From Acidimicrobiia bacterium (GTDB lineage Bacteria; Actinomycetota; Acidimicrobiia; Acidimicrobiales; SZUA-35), in NCBI GenBank assembly GCA_029863385.1, contig JAOTVU010000016.1, positions 1-50,587 of the forward strand: a stretch of DNA of 50,587 nucleotides. The letters run 5' to 3'. Of the stretch, positions 33,561-41,694 are shown piece by piece. Under the pieces are notes generated by a model, which did not search any database, was not told where the DNA came from, and saw only the letters and a program-made list of their open reading frames with translations. The position numbers and the translations under genes were made by a program. Position 1 is the first letter of the stretch. The number at the start of each line of letters is the position of its first letter.

Positions 33561-34537
33561 CAGGCCACGGATTCGGCGATGGCTTCCATGAACTCCACGA
33601 TACGGGGCCCCCAGCGGGAGGCGATATCGGCGTCGACCTCGACGATGCGGCCGTTGGCCACTGCGCTGATGGAATCCCAGCCGGGGCGGTCGGCGATGGC
33701 CTCTGCGTCGTAGGGGACCTGTGAGGTGTAGACGATGACGTCGGGGTTGGCGGCGATGATGGTCTCCCCGTCGATCAGCGGGTAGCCGGTGCCGTCGTCG
33801 TGGGGATCGGCGATGTTCTTGAGTCCCATCGCCGTGTAGACCTGCCCGATGAACGTGTTCGACGTCGCCGTGTAGAACGACTCGTCGATCTCGTGGAACA
33901 CGGTCAGCGGTTCGTCCCGTTCGGGAAGCCCGGACAGAACAGCATCGACCCCGGCCCGGATCTCGGCGTTGGTGTCGGCGGCGCCGTCCATCTGCCCGGT
34001 GGCAACCCCGAGGTCGGCGATCTGGGCGTAGACGTCGTCGAGGCTCGCGGCGGCCGGTTGGGTCAGCACGGTGATGCCGAGCTCGGTGAGTCCGGTCTCG
34101 ACGTCGGCCGGCAGACCCTGGGTCACGACCAGGTCGGGTTCGGTGGCCACGATGGCCTCGAGATCCGGTACGAAACCGTCGAGGGTACCGTCGGGCGCTT
34201 CAGCCGGGTAGTTCGAATAGAGATCGACGGCGACAACCTGTTCGCCTGCGCCGATGGCGTACAGCATCTCCGTCGCAGTCGGTGACAGCGACACGATCCG
34301 GCTCGGAGACTCCTTGGAGGCGGCGGCCGCAGCTGGATCCTCTGACTCGGAGGATTCCTCGCCGGCCGCGTCCGCGTCATCGGGCTCATCGGCGGCACCG
34401 GAGTCGTCGGACTCGACGACGGCAGCGTCGGCTGCGCCGGACACCGTGTCGGCGTCGGATCCGCAGCCTGTGGCCACACCGAGGACCAGCAGTAGGACGA
34501 CCCACATCCGAGCGAGCGCCTTCATGGTTGGTTTCAC
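33560..34537 (-). CDS. btuF: Vitamin B12-binding lipoprotein (BtuF-like)
   Basis: A 325-residue binding protein of the cobalamin/siderophore type. A signal segment and lipobox (GVATGC, Cys about 25) are followed by an acidic linker rich in Asp/Glu/Ala (residues about 27-67). The binding domain begins with RIVSLSPTATEMLYAIGAGEQ, the characteristic BtuF opening. I choose the GTG at 34537 because AGGAGG (34553-34548) lies 10 bases upstream; the ATG at 34525 would be about 22 bases away. That ribosome-binding site is in a hairpin downstream of the cobalamin riboswitch. Confidence 0.9.
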   Translation of the reverse strand: MKPTMKALARMWVVLLLVLGVATGCGSDADTVSGAADAAVVESDDSGAADEPDDADAAGEESSESEDPAAAAASKESPSRIVSLSPTATEMLYAIGAGEQVVAVDLYSNYPAEAPDGTLDGFVPDLEAIVATEPDLVVTQGLPADVETGLTELGITVLTQPAAASLDDVYAQIADLGVATGQMDGAADTNAEIRAGVDAVLSGLPERDEPLTVFHEIDESFYTATSNTFIGQVYTAMGLKNIADPHDDGTGYPLIDGETIIAANPDVIVYTSQVPYDAEAIADRPGWDSISAVANGRIVEVDADIASRWGPRIVEFMEAIAESVA

Positions 34538-34572
34538 GAGATTCAAACCTCCTGTAGCTCGGAGGTTTCTCG
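34537..34572 (-). promoter_or_regulatory. Shine-Dalgarno-sequestering hairpin of the btuF riboswitch
   Basis: In the RNA, AAACCTCC (34568-34561) pairs perfectly with GGAGGTTT (34552-34545), and outer CGAG (34572-34569) pairs with CTCG (34540-34537). The right arm contains most of the btuF Shine-Dalgarno AGGAGG, and the GTG start touches the base of the stem. It is the expected OFF structure of a translational riboswitch: when cobalamin fixes the aptamer, this hairpin hides the ribosome-binding site. Confidence 0.85.
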
Positions 34573-34740
34573 TGTCGGGTGGCGACAACGAGATCCTTGC
34601 TCCGAGGACCTTCGTTACAACCTCACCGGCTAGGCGACCTGGCTTACATCACCTGAACGTGATGATCACAGTTGCGGCACAGCACCGGATTCGCACCGGA
34701 TTTCGCTAGTTGGTTCGGGGGCGGACCGTCACGGCTACAG
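34573..34740 (-). promoter_or_regulatory. Cobalamin riboswitch (B12 element)
   Basis: On the minus strand the core reads GCGAAATCCGGTGCGAATCC, then GGTGCTGTGCCGCAACTGTG, a small hairpin around CATCAC/GTGATG, and GTAAGCCAGGTCGCC. This is the conserved B12-box arrangement (GGTG-x-GAATCC, GCTGTGCCGCAACTGT, AGCCAGG). It lies directly upstream of btuF-btuC-btuD-cobO. Binding of adenosyl- or other cobalamin is expected to lower expression. Outer helices, and so the exact ends, are uncertain. Confidence 0.93.
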
Positions 34741-34797
34741 CCGATCGAGTACCGCCGTGGGCCAAGCATAAGCCCGGCCCGCCAACAACCGACGTCA

Positions 34798-34871
34798 CCG
34801 ACCGAATCACCGGTCGGAAAACTGAAAACGATGGGGCCAGCCATTGGAGGGAAGTAATGGCTGGCCCCATC
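34798..34871 (-). repeat. 16-pair perfect hairpin and a smaller hairpin in the btu leader
   Basis: GATGGGGCCAGCCATT (34830-34845) is matched exactly by AATGGCTGGCCCCATC (34856-34871) around a 10-base loop. A 7-pair hairpin, CCGACCG/CGGTCGG, lies at 34798-34817. Read on the minus strand the large hairpin falls just after the predicted transcription start and is followed by GTTTTCAGTTTTCC. It could stabilise the 5' end of the btu transcript, or act as a weak attenuator. The rest of the stretch to 35013 holds a promoter and nothing else recognisable. Confidence 0.75.
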
Positions 34872-34881
34872 TGCCTGACAG

Positions 34882-34910
34882 TGTATAGCATTCATCCGTT
34901 TTGCAAACAA
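34882..34910 (-). promoter_or_regulatory. Candidate promoter of the btu operon
   Basis: On the minus strand TTGTTT (34910-34905) and TATACA (34887-34882) are spaced by exactly 17 bases, with TGC just before the -10 (an extended -10). The surrounding AT-rich patch is unusual here. A start near 34875 would place the 16-pair hairpin at the very 5' end of the mRNA. Confidence 0.6.
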
Positions 34911-35013
34911 TCATCGGCCTAGGTTGTTTTCCTGTCCATTCGACCCTTCAACCGGGGTGAAAACGTCGGGGAACGGGCCGGCCCTTGCCGGGTCACAGTA
35001 CGATCGGGGGGCC

Positions 35014-36300
35014 ATGGCCGAACGCCAGCATCGCCCATCGTCGCCTCCGGCCGGTCTCCGGGTCGAACGGGTGGACATCCGCAGACTCCGTCTGCCGTTG
35101 CTCGAGTCCCTGGACGCCGCTCACGGCCCAACCACCGGCTCCCATCGGGAACTCACCGTTGTCGCCCTCACTGGCGACAGCGGCGTGTCCGGATGGGGAG
35201 AATGTGCGGCCCTCGCCACCCCCGGCTACTGGCACGAAACGGCCTCGTCGACGTTCACAACGTTGGCCGGACTCGCCGCCGGCCTGCCCGGACGGAGGGT
35301 TCTGGATCTGACCGACCCGTCGACCGTCGACGGCCTCGACCCGGCACAGCGGCCGATGGCTGCGGCGACGTTGGAGATGGCGGCCCTCGACCTGCTCCTG
35401 AAGGTCGAGGACCAATCGCTCGCCGACTGGCTGGGCTGCTCCCGGAGCGTGGTACCCGCCGGCGCCACGGTCGGTTTGGGCCCTGCGGCCGCGGTGTCCG
35501 AACGGGTCGCCGAGCTGGCCACCGCCGGCTACCGGCGGGTCAAGGTGAAGATCGTGCCGGACACCGCCCTGACCGTGGTGACCGCCGTGACCGAGCGACT
35601 TGCGACCATGTTCGGGGTGGACGCACGAGGCCGGCTCCAAGGATTCGAGCTTCACGTCGACGGCAACGGCGGATATGCGGGCCGAACCGGTGACAAAGGG
35701 GTCGCCAGCAGAGCGATCGACAGCAGAGCGATCGAAGGCGGTGCGGTGGACGCTGCGGCGGTTGCGGCTCTCGTCGGGATGGCCCGGCTCGGCGTCCAGG
35801 TGATCGAGCAGCCCTTTGCACCCGGCGACGAGGTGGCGGCCGCGGCGTTGCGGTCCGCGTTGATCGAGGCCGATCTCACGACGCTGGTGATGGCCGACGA
35901 GGCGGCCACGTCGATCGCTTGCGCTCGGGACGTCTTCGCCGCCGGGGCGGCCGACGGGATGGTGGTCAAGCCGTCCCGGCTGGGCGGCCTCGAGTCGGCC
36001 CGTCGGGCGATCGCGAACCTGGCGGCCGACGGAGCGGCTGTGGCCGTCGGAGGAATGGTCGAATCGGCGCTGGGCCGTCACAGCCTGGCCGCCGTTGCCG
36101 CGCTGGAGGGGGTGACGGTGACCGGCGACCTCTCCCCCGCCCGACGGTGGCTGCGTGACGACCCGTGGCCCGACGTCGACACGATCGAGATCGACGGGGT
36201 GCTGCATGTCGTCGTTCCCACGGGCCCGGGCGTCGCCCCACCGCCGGATCCGGACAAGATCGCCGCCTACACGATCGAGCACCAGTCGACCTCACGCTGA
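35014..36300 (+). CDS. menC: o-Succinylbenzoate synthase
   Basis: A 428-residue enolase-superfamily enzyme that dehydrates SHCHC in menaquinone synthesis. Catalytic residues are visible: Lys177/Lys179 in RRVKVKIVP, metal ligands Asp216 in HVDGNG, Glu265 in VIEQPF and Asp295 in MADEAA, and Lys319 in VVKPSRLGG. The GTTG-like opening RRLRLPLLESL and WGECAAL are also typical. It is longer than usual (320-370), in part from an insert at about 222-250 holding SRAID-SRAIE, encoded by a tandem 15-base repeat. ATG 35014 has GGGGGG just upstream. It converges with menH, overlapping by 9 bases. Confidence 0.92.
   Translation: MAERQHRPSSPPAGLRVERVDIRRLRLPLLESLDAAHGPTTGSHRELTVVALTGDSGVSGWGECAALATPGYWHETASSTFTTLAGLAAGLPGRRVLDLTDPSTVDGLDPAQRPMAAATLEMAALDLLLKVEDQSLADWLGCSRSVVPAGATVGLGPAAAVSERVAELATAGYRRVKVKIVPDTALTVVTAVTERLATMFGVDARGRLQGFELHVDGNGGYAGRTGDKGVASRAIDSRAIEGGAVDAAAVAALVGMARLGVQVIEQPFAPGDEVAAAALRSALIEADLTTLVMADEAATSIACARDVFAAGAADGMVVKPSRLGGLESARRAIANLAADGAAVAVGGMVESALGRHSLAAVAALEGVTVTGDLSPARRWLRDDPWPDVDTIEIDGVLHVVVPTGPGVAPPPDPDKIAAYTIEHQSTSR
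35706..35735 (+). repeat. Perfect tandem 15-base repeat inside menC
   Basis: CAGCAGAGCGATCGA occurs twice back to back (35706-35720 and 35721-35735). Being a multiple of three it keeps the frame and duplicates five residues in a loop between metal ligands Asp216 and Glu265. Copy-number variation here would not disrupt the gene. Confidence 0.85.
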
Positions 36301-37107
36301 CCTCGACCACACGCCGAGGGCGTCCGCCAGCCAGGCGGAGATCGCCGTCGCCGTCGCTGTCGGCCGCTCGAGGTGCACGGCGTGGGTCCCGTCGATTGCG
36401 GTCACCTGCACCGGCGCGGCGGGCATGGCGCCGGCCAGACGCTCGGCCAGGGCCGTGAACTTGACATCATCCCGACCGGCGATCACCAGCACCGGCATCG
36501 TCAGCTCCTCCAGCCGGTCCCAGAGAGGTTCCTGTGTTCCGGTTCCGCAGTGGCGGAGGCTGGCCGCCAGGCCATCCGGGCGGTTCGTGAGGCGGGCCTC
36601 CCGGCACGCGGTCTCGGCGCTGAGCCCGGCGAACAGCGGGTTGGCCAGCCAGGCGTCGATGAACTCGGGGAGGGGTTCTGCTTCGACGCGTGTCGCCAGG
36701 CGTTCGTCGGCGGCCCGCCGTTCGGCTCGCTCGGAGTTGCCGTCGATACCCGCCGTTGCGCCGATCAACACCAGCCCGGCGACCAACGATGGGTGGGAGA
36801 GGGCGAGATGGAGCGCAGTGCGGCCACCCATCGAGTAGCCGACGACCACCACCGGGTCAGTGGTCGATCCGGTCACGGTGGCGGCGACCAGATCGGCCGA
36901 AGTCCACAGATCGGCGTTGTCGTGATCGGAGCGGCCGTGGCCCGGCGCATCGATTGCGATCACCGTATGAGCGGCGGCCAGCTCGTCGGCGAACGGGCCC
37001 CAGCATTCGACGTTCTGGGTGAAGCCGTGAAGGAGTACGACCGTCGGCTTCGATTCCTTCGGTTCCCAGGTTCTGACGTGGAGGGGCGGTGAAGCGCTCG
37101 CGGTCAC
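36292..37107 (-). CDS. menH: SHCHC synthase-like alpha/beta hydrolase
   Basis: A 271-residue alpha/beta hydrolase. The nucleophile elbow GYSMGGRTAL, the oxyanion region LLHGFTQNVECW, the acidic residue in VIAGRDDVKF and the final His in DGTHAVHLERP are in order. This combination, next to menC and menD, fits MenH, which expels pyruvate from SEPHCHC. The GTG at 37107 is chosen; a TTG 14 codons upstream is possible. Other hydrolases share the fold, so context carries weight. It is oriented opposite to menC and menD. Confidence 0.85.
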   Translation of the reverse strand: MTASASPPLHVRTWEPKESKPTVVLLHGFTQNVECWGPFADELAAAHTVIAIDAPGHGRSDHDNADLWTSADLVAATVTGSTTDPVVVVGYSMGGRTALHLALSHPSLVAGLVLIGATAGIDGNSERAERRAADERLATRVEAEPLPEFIDAWLANPLFAGLSAETACREARLTNRPDGLAASLRHCGTGTQEPLWDRLEELTMPVLVIAGRDDVKFTALAERLAGAMPAAPVQVTAIDGTHAVHLERPTATATAISAWLADALGVWSRSA

Positions 37108-37216
37108 GAGGGCTCCGTGACGTCGGCTTCGTCCTGTGGCCTGCGCCAAGTGGGCAGCGTCATGTGGGTGGCGTCATCGTGGGCGAGGTTGCCATGATGG
37201 GCTAGTTTGGCTGGCA

Positions 37217-38920
37217 ATGACGATCGCCGCCACCTTTTGCGCCACCCTGGTCGACGAATGGGTCCGAGCCGGAGTGACCGACGCCTTTGTCGCCCCCGGA
37301 TCCCGTTCGACGCCGCTCGCACTCGCCCTCGCCCGGGAGCCCCGACTGAGGATCCATGTGTTTCACGATGAACGCTCGGCGTCGTTCGCCGCGCTCGGCC
37401 ACGGGTTGGCCACCGGCACCCCGGCGGTGGTGACCTGCACCAGCGGGACGGCGGCCGCCCACCTGCACGCGGCGGTCATCGAGGCGTCGCTGTCGTCGGT
37501 CCCGCTGTTGGTGTGCACCACCGATCGGCCGCCGGAGCTACAGGGTGTCGGCGCACCCCAGACCGTCGACCAGACCAAGCTCTTCGGTGACGTCGTTCGC
37601 CACTACGAGGCGCCCGGGGTGGCGGTCGACGAGATGACCGGCGCATGGCGATCGATCGCCTCCCGCCTGGTGGCCGAGGCTCGGGGCGCGTCCGGTCAAC
37701 CCGGTCCTGTACACATGAACCTCGGCTTCCGTGATCCTCTCGTCGGCGACCCTGACGACCTTCCCCCCGGCCGGCCGGGCGGGGCGCCGTGGCATGTCGA
37801 CGCCCGCGGTCCGCTCTACGGCTCGGAGTGTTCGCAGGGCGAGATCACCGAGGTGTGGAATCGGATTCGGGGCCTCGAAGGCGCCATCGTCGCCGGAGCC
37901 GGCACCACCGAACCCTCGGCCGTCCTGACCCTCGGTCAGAAGTTGGGCTGGCCGGTTCTGGCCGATCACCGGTCGGGTTGCCGGGCCGAGGGCCGGTCGA
38001 TCGTGCACGCCGACTCGCTGCTCCGGGTCGAAGCGTTCACCGAGGCCAACCCCGTCGATGTGATCCTGCGCTTCGGGCGGCCGCTGGCCGGCAAGGCCCT
38101 CAGCCAGTGGCTGACCGCCTCGAACCCCGACCTGATCGTCGCCTCGGAGCCCGGCCGCTGGGACGACCCGGAACGCCTGGCCGCCCTGACGGTGACCGAG
38201 GAGGGCCTCGCCCGGGGACTGGTCAGTCACATTCCGTCCGACTACACGCCCTCCGACAGCGGTCGCCGGTGGCTCCACGCCGACGTGACGGCCCAGCAGA
38301 TCGTGGCCGAGTTGATCGACGGGGCGGGACCGGGCAAGCCGCTCGAGGGCGTGACCGAGATCGGGGTGGCCCGACATGTCGTCAGCACGATGAAACCCGG
38401 CGGGGCGCTGGTGGTCGCCTCCTCCATGCCCGTTCGGGATGTCGAGTGGTTCGCACCGAATCGTCGCAACATCCGGGTGCTGGCCAACCGGGGGGCGAAC
38501 GGCATCGACGGCCTGATCGCCACTGCGGTGGGCGTTGCCCTCACCGGGGCATCGACCACGCTGTTGATCGGCGACGTCGCCTTCCTCCACGACTCCCCGG
38601 CCCTGGTGGCGCTGGCCCGCCGCCGCATCGACCTGACGATCGTCGTCATCGACAACGACGGCGGCGGCATCTTCTCGTTCCTCCCCCAGGCCGACCAGGT
38701 CGACACCGACACGTTCGAGAAACTGTTCGGAACGCCGCACGGCACCGATCTCGTGGCCCTGTGCTCGGCCCACGGCATCCCGGCCATCAACTGGTCGCCG
38801 GGCGACGACACGCCGGGGGAGGTCGGCGTGCGGGTGCTGGTGGCCCGGACCGACCGGGCGGAGAACGTGCGGGTCCACGACAAGGTCAACGCCGCCATCG
38901 CCAAGGGACTTGCCGGATAG
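37217..38920 (+). CDS. menD: SEPHCHC synthase
   Basis: A 567-residue thiamine diphosphate enzyme that adds the 2-oxoglutarate-derived unit to isochorismate. The start region holds DAFVAPGSRSTPLALAL and FHDERSASFAALG (activating Glu), with TSGTAAAHLHAAVIEA next. The ThDP/Mg motif is GDVAFLHD...NDGGGIFSFL. RPPELQGVGAPQTVDQ is typical of MenD. Its dependence on ThDP links it to the thiamine importer elsewhere in the window. ATG 37217 fits; menB follows after 42 bases. Confidence 0.95.
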   Translation: MTIAATFCATLVDEWVRAGVTDAFVAPGSRSTPLALALAREPRLRIHVFHDERSASFAALGHGLATGTPAVVTCTSGTAAAHLHAAVIEASLSSVPLLVCTTDRPPELQGVGAPQTVDQTKLFGDVVRHYEAPGVAVDEMTGAWRSIASRLVAEARGASGQPGPVHMNLGFRDPLVGDPDDLPPGRPGGAPWHVDARGPLYGSECSQGEITEVWNRIRGLEGAIVAGAGTTEPSAVLTLGQKLGWPVLADHRSGCRAEGRSIVHADSLLRVEAFTEANPVDVILRFGRPLAGKALSQWLTASNPDLIVASEPGRWDDPERLAALTVTEEGLARGLVSHIPSDYTPSDSGRRWLHADVTAQQIVAELIDGAGPGKPLEGVTEIGVARHVVSTMKPGGALVVASSMPVRDVEWFAPNRRNIRVLANRGANGIDGLIATAVGVALTGASTTLLIGDVAFLHDSPALVALARRRIDLTIVVIDNDGGGIFSFLPQADQVDTDTFEKLFGTPHGTDLVALCSAHGIPAINWSPGDDTPGEVGVRVLVARTDRAENVRVHDKVNAAIAKGLAG

Positions 38921-38962
38921 GGCCGGGTAGGGTCCCGCCGGCACCCATTAGGCTGGCCTGCT

Positions 38963-39871
38963 ATGACCAAGCAGGTTTCCGAGATCTTCGACCCGTCGCT
39001 GTGGAACGAGGTGGAGGGTTTCGACTTCACCGACATCACCTATCACCGGTCCAACGACGTGGGCGCCGTCCGCATCGCCTTCGACCGGCCCGAGATTCGC
39101 AACGCCTTCCGACCCCACACGGTCGACGAGTTGTACCGGGCCCTCGATCACGCCCGCATGTCCTCCGACGTCGGCGCCGTGATCCTCACCGGCAACGGCC
39201 CGTCACCGAAAGACGGCGGCTGGGCATTCTGCTCCGGTGGCGACCAGCGCATCCGGGGTCGTGACGGCTACCGCTACGCCGAGGGGGAGACGGCCGACAC
39301 GATCGACCCGGCCCGTAGCGGACGGCTCCACATCCTGGAATGCCAGCGACTCATCCGGATGATGCCCAAAGTAGTGCTCTGTGTTGTCCCGGGTTGGGCC
39401 GCCGGCGGAGGCCACAGCCTGCACGTGGTGTCGGATCTGACGCTGGCCAGCCGCCAGCACGCCCGGTTCAAGCAGACCGACACCGACGTGGCCAGCTTCG
39501 ACGGCGGGTTCGGCTCGGCCTATCTCGCCCGCCAGGTCGGCCAGAAGTTCGCCCGCGAGATCTTCTTCCTCGGCCGGACCTACACGGCCGAGGAAGCCCA
39601 CCGGCAGGGCGCCGTCAACGCCGTCGTCGACCACGCCGACCTGGAGAACGAAGCGCTGCGGTGGGCCGCCGAGATCTGCGGTAAGAGCCCAACCGCCCAG
39701 CGCATGGCCAAGTTCGCCTTCAACCTGATCGACGACGGCCTGGTCGGCCAGCAGGTGTTCGCCGGCGAGGCCACCCGCCTGGCCTACATGACCGACGAGG
39801 CCCGCGAGGGCCGCGACGCCTTCCTGGAAAAGCGCGACCCAGACTGGTCGGGCTTCCCCTACCACTACTAG
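38963..39871 (+). CDS. menB: 1,4-Dihydroxy-2-naphthoyl-CoA synthase
   Basis: A 302-residue crotonase-fold enzyme that closes the naphthoate ring of o-succinylbenzoyl-CoA. Family blocks include FCSGGDQRIRGRDGY, PGWAAGGGHSLHVVSDLTLA and DVASFDGGFGSAYLARQVG; it ends FPYHY. The residue pattern FKQTD matches the mycobacterial type of MenB, which uses an aspartate side chain where others need bicarbonate. Its stop is only 4 bases from the stop of the convergent menF. Confidence 0.96.
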   Translation: MTKQVSEIFDPSLWNEVEGFDFTDITYHRSNDVGAVRIAFDRPEIRNAFRPHTVDELYRALDHARMSSDVGAVILTGNGPSPKDGGWAFCSGGDQRIRGRDGYRYAEGETADTIDPARSGRLHILECQRLIRMMPKVVLCVVPGWAAGGGHSLHVVSDLTLASRQHARFKQTDTDVASFDGGFGSAYLARQVGQKFAREIFFLGRTYTAEEAHRQGAVNAVVDHADLENEALRWAAEICGKSPTAQRMAKFAFNLIDDGLVGQQVFAGEATRLAYMTDEAREGRDAFLEKRDPDWSGFPYHY

Positions 39872-39875
39872 CACG

Positions 39876-41159
39876 TCAGGGCTGGATGAGGGCGCCCAGG
39901 ATGGCTTTGAACTTGGCTCGGGTCTCGTCGAGTTCGGCCTGTGGATCGCTGTCACCGACGACTCCGACCCCGGCGAACAGCCGGACACGGTCGGGGTCGA
40001 CGAACTGGGCCGAGCGCACGCTGACCGCGAATTCGCCGTTGCCGTTGCCGTCGACCCAGCCGGTCGGACCGGCGTAACGGCCGCGATCGGCCCGCTCGAG
40101 ATCGGCGATCAGATCGAGCGCCGCCTTCTGCGGATCACCGCCGACGGCCGGCGTCGGGTGGAGTGCATCGACGAGTTCGAGCACCGAGGCCGCCGGTGAC
40201 GACAGGCGTCCCTCGACCCGGGTGCCGAGATGATGGACGTTGGCCAGCGAGACGATCGAGGGCTCGGGCTCGGCGTCGACATAGGAGCAGAACGGCAACA
40301 GCGTGTCGAGCAGCCAGTCGATGGTGATTCGATGCTCCCAGCGATTCTTGTCCGATGCCAGCAGCTCGGCGGCGAGCGTACGGTCGCGGTCGGGATCGGT
40401 GGAGCGGGGCAACGTGCCGGCCAGCGGGTGGGCCCGCACCACATCGCCGAGCCTCGACACCAGCAGTTCGGGTGAGGCGCCGAAGAAGCCGTCGACCAGG
40501 AAGAGGTTGGCGGTCGGGAACGTCTGGTCGAGGCGGGGCATGATGATCGCCGGGTCGAACGGGGCATCCGCCGTGACCACCAGCTCCCGGGCCAGCACGC
40601 ACTTGTCGAGTTCGCCCGACCGGATGAGATCACGGGCCCGGCCGACGATCTCGTCACGCCACAGCTCCGGCGTCAGCATCGACAACAGCGTCATCGTCGT
40701 CGGCTCGTTGCCCGGTTCGGACCGAGGGAGGCGAGCCAGCGCCTCGGTGATCAATGCGTCGTCTTCGACGGTCGATCCGGCAGCGGCCGAGTCACGTAGC
40801 GCCGTCAGCCACAGCGCACCGTTCGGAGCCCGGCACAGCACGTGGTCGGGAACGATCAGCTCGCCGTTGGACGCCGGGTCGAAGTCGAACGCACCGAAAG
40901 CGACCGGACCGGTGCCGGGTTCGCCGCCGGCCGCGGACCCGGCCTCGTCGGTCCATTCGCCCGCCAGCCGAGCCTGGGCGTGGGCGAACCCGCCGGGACG
41001 TTCGATCGGGATCCTCAGCATCTCGCCGACACCGGCCAGCGTGCGGCCGTTGCCCTTCCACAGCAGCCCCGAGCGGATTCCCACGCGGAACGGATCAAGA
41101 TCGGAACGCACCTCCGCCGGTAGGTGATCGATCCGGATCGTGTGTGCCGTCAGTGCCAC
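39876..41159 (-). CDS. menF: Isochorismate synthase
   Basis: A 427-residue chorismate-binding enzyme. The catalytic Lys lies in ELDKCVLARELVV, the substrate region is GASPELLVSRLGDVVRAHPL, the Glu block is HHLGTRVEGRL with LHPTPAVGGDPQKAAL, and the C-terminus reads FAGVGVVGDSDPQAELDETR. This fits MenF/EntC/DhbC, which make isochorismate; the other men genes nearby make menaquinone the destination. The start is GTG 41159; the frame upstream has no family similarity and overlaps the divergent SRPBCC gene. Confidence 0.92.
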   Translation of the reverse strand: MALTAHTIRIDHLPAEVRSDLDPFRVGIRSGLLWKGNGRTLAGVGEMLRIPIERPGGFAHAQARLAGEWTDEAGSAAGGEPGTGPVAFGAFDFDPASNGELIVPDHVLCRAPNGALWLTALRDSAAAGSTVEDDALITEALARLPRSEPGNEPTTMTLLSMLTPELWRDEIVGRARDLIRSGELDKCVLARELVVTADAPFDPAIIMPRLDQTFPTANLFLVDGFFGASPELLVSRLGDVVRAHPLAGTLPRSTDPDRDRTLAAELLASDKNRWEHRITIDWLLDTLLPFCSYVDAEPEPSIVSLANVHHLGTRVEGRLSSPAASVLELVDALHPTPAVGGDPQKAALDLIADLERADRGRYAGPTGWVDGNGNGEFAVSVRSAQFVDPDRVRLFAGVGVVGDSDPQAELDETRAKFKAILGALIQP

Positions 41160-41189
41160 ACGGGCAAGGATACCGGGCACACTGGGGCG

Positions 41190-41678
41190 GTGGAGAAGGT
41201 GTTCCAGGCCGAGACCGTGGCAACCGCCGATGAACTGTTCATCGTCGTCAGCGACCTGACGACATTCCCCGATTGGATCGAGCTGGTTCACCGGGTCGAG
41301 CCGATACCGGCCGGTGAAGCACTCGCCGAGGACCGCCCGGAGTGGTGGGTGACGTTGCGGGCGCAGATCGGGCCGCTGGCCCGCTCAAAACGGCTGCGGA
41401 TGGCCAGAACCGTTCACCGTCCGCCAGGATCGGGATACGGTCAGCGCGGGCAGGTCCGCTTCGATCGATCGGAAACAGACGGCCGCGATCATGCCCCGTG
41501 GACCATGGAGGTCACCGTCATCGGCATCGACAGCGGGCCTCACCGCAGCCGGGCCGACTGCCGGCTGCACTACGGTGGCTCGATGTGGACCGGGCTGCTC
41601 GACGGACAGCTCGACGCCACCGCCCGCCGCTCCTCCGAAGCGCTGCGCAGGATCGCCGGCGCCCACTCCGGCCGCTGA
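41190..41678 (+). CDS. SRPBCC (START-like) family protein
   Basis: A 162-residue protein with a polyketide-cyclase/START-like fold. The opening VFQAETVATADELFIVVSDLTTF and PDWIELVHRVEP are typical; WTMEVTVIGID and MWTGLLDGQLD follow. Such proteins bind hydrophobic ligands in a central cavity. GTG 41190 is the start, since the family domain begins at once. It is divergent from menF, with only 30 bases between. A role in handling a quinone or other hydrophobic ligand is possible but unproven. Confidence 0.75.
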   Translation: MEKVFQAETVATADELFIVVSDLTTFPDWIELVHRVEPIPAGEALAEDRPEWWVTLRAQIGPLARSKRLRMARTVHRPPGSGYGQRGQVRFDRSETDGRDHAPWTMEVTVIGIDSGPHRSRADCRLHYGGSMWTGLLDGQLDATARRSSEALRRIAGAHSGR

Positions 41679-41694
41679 CACCGCGACGACGGGA

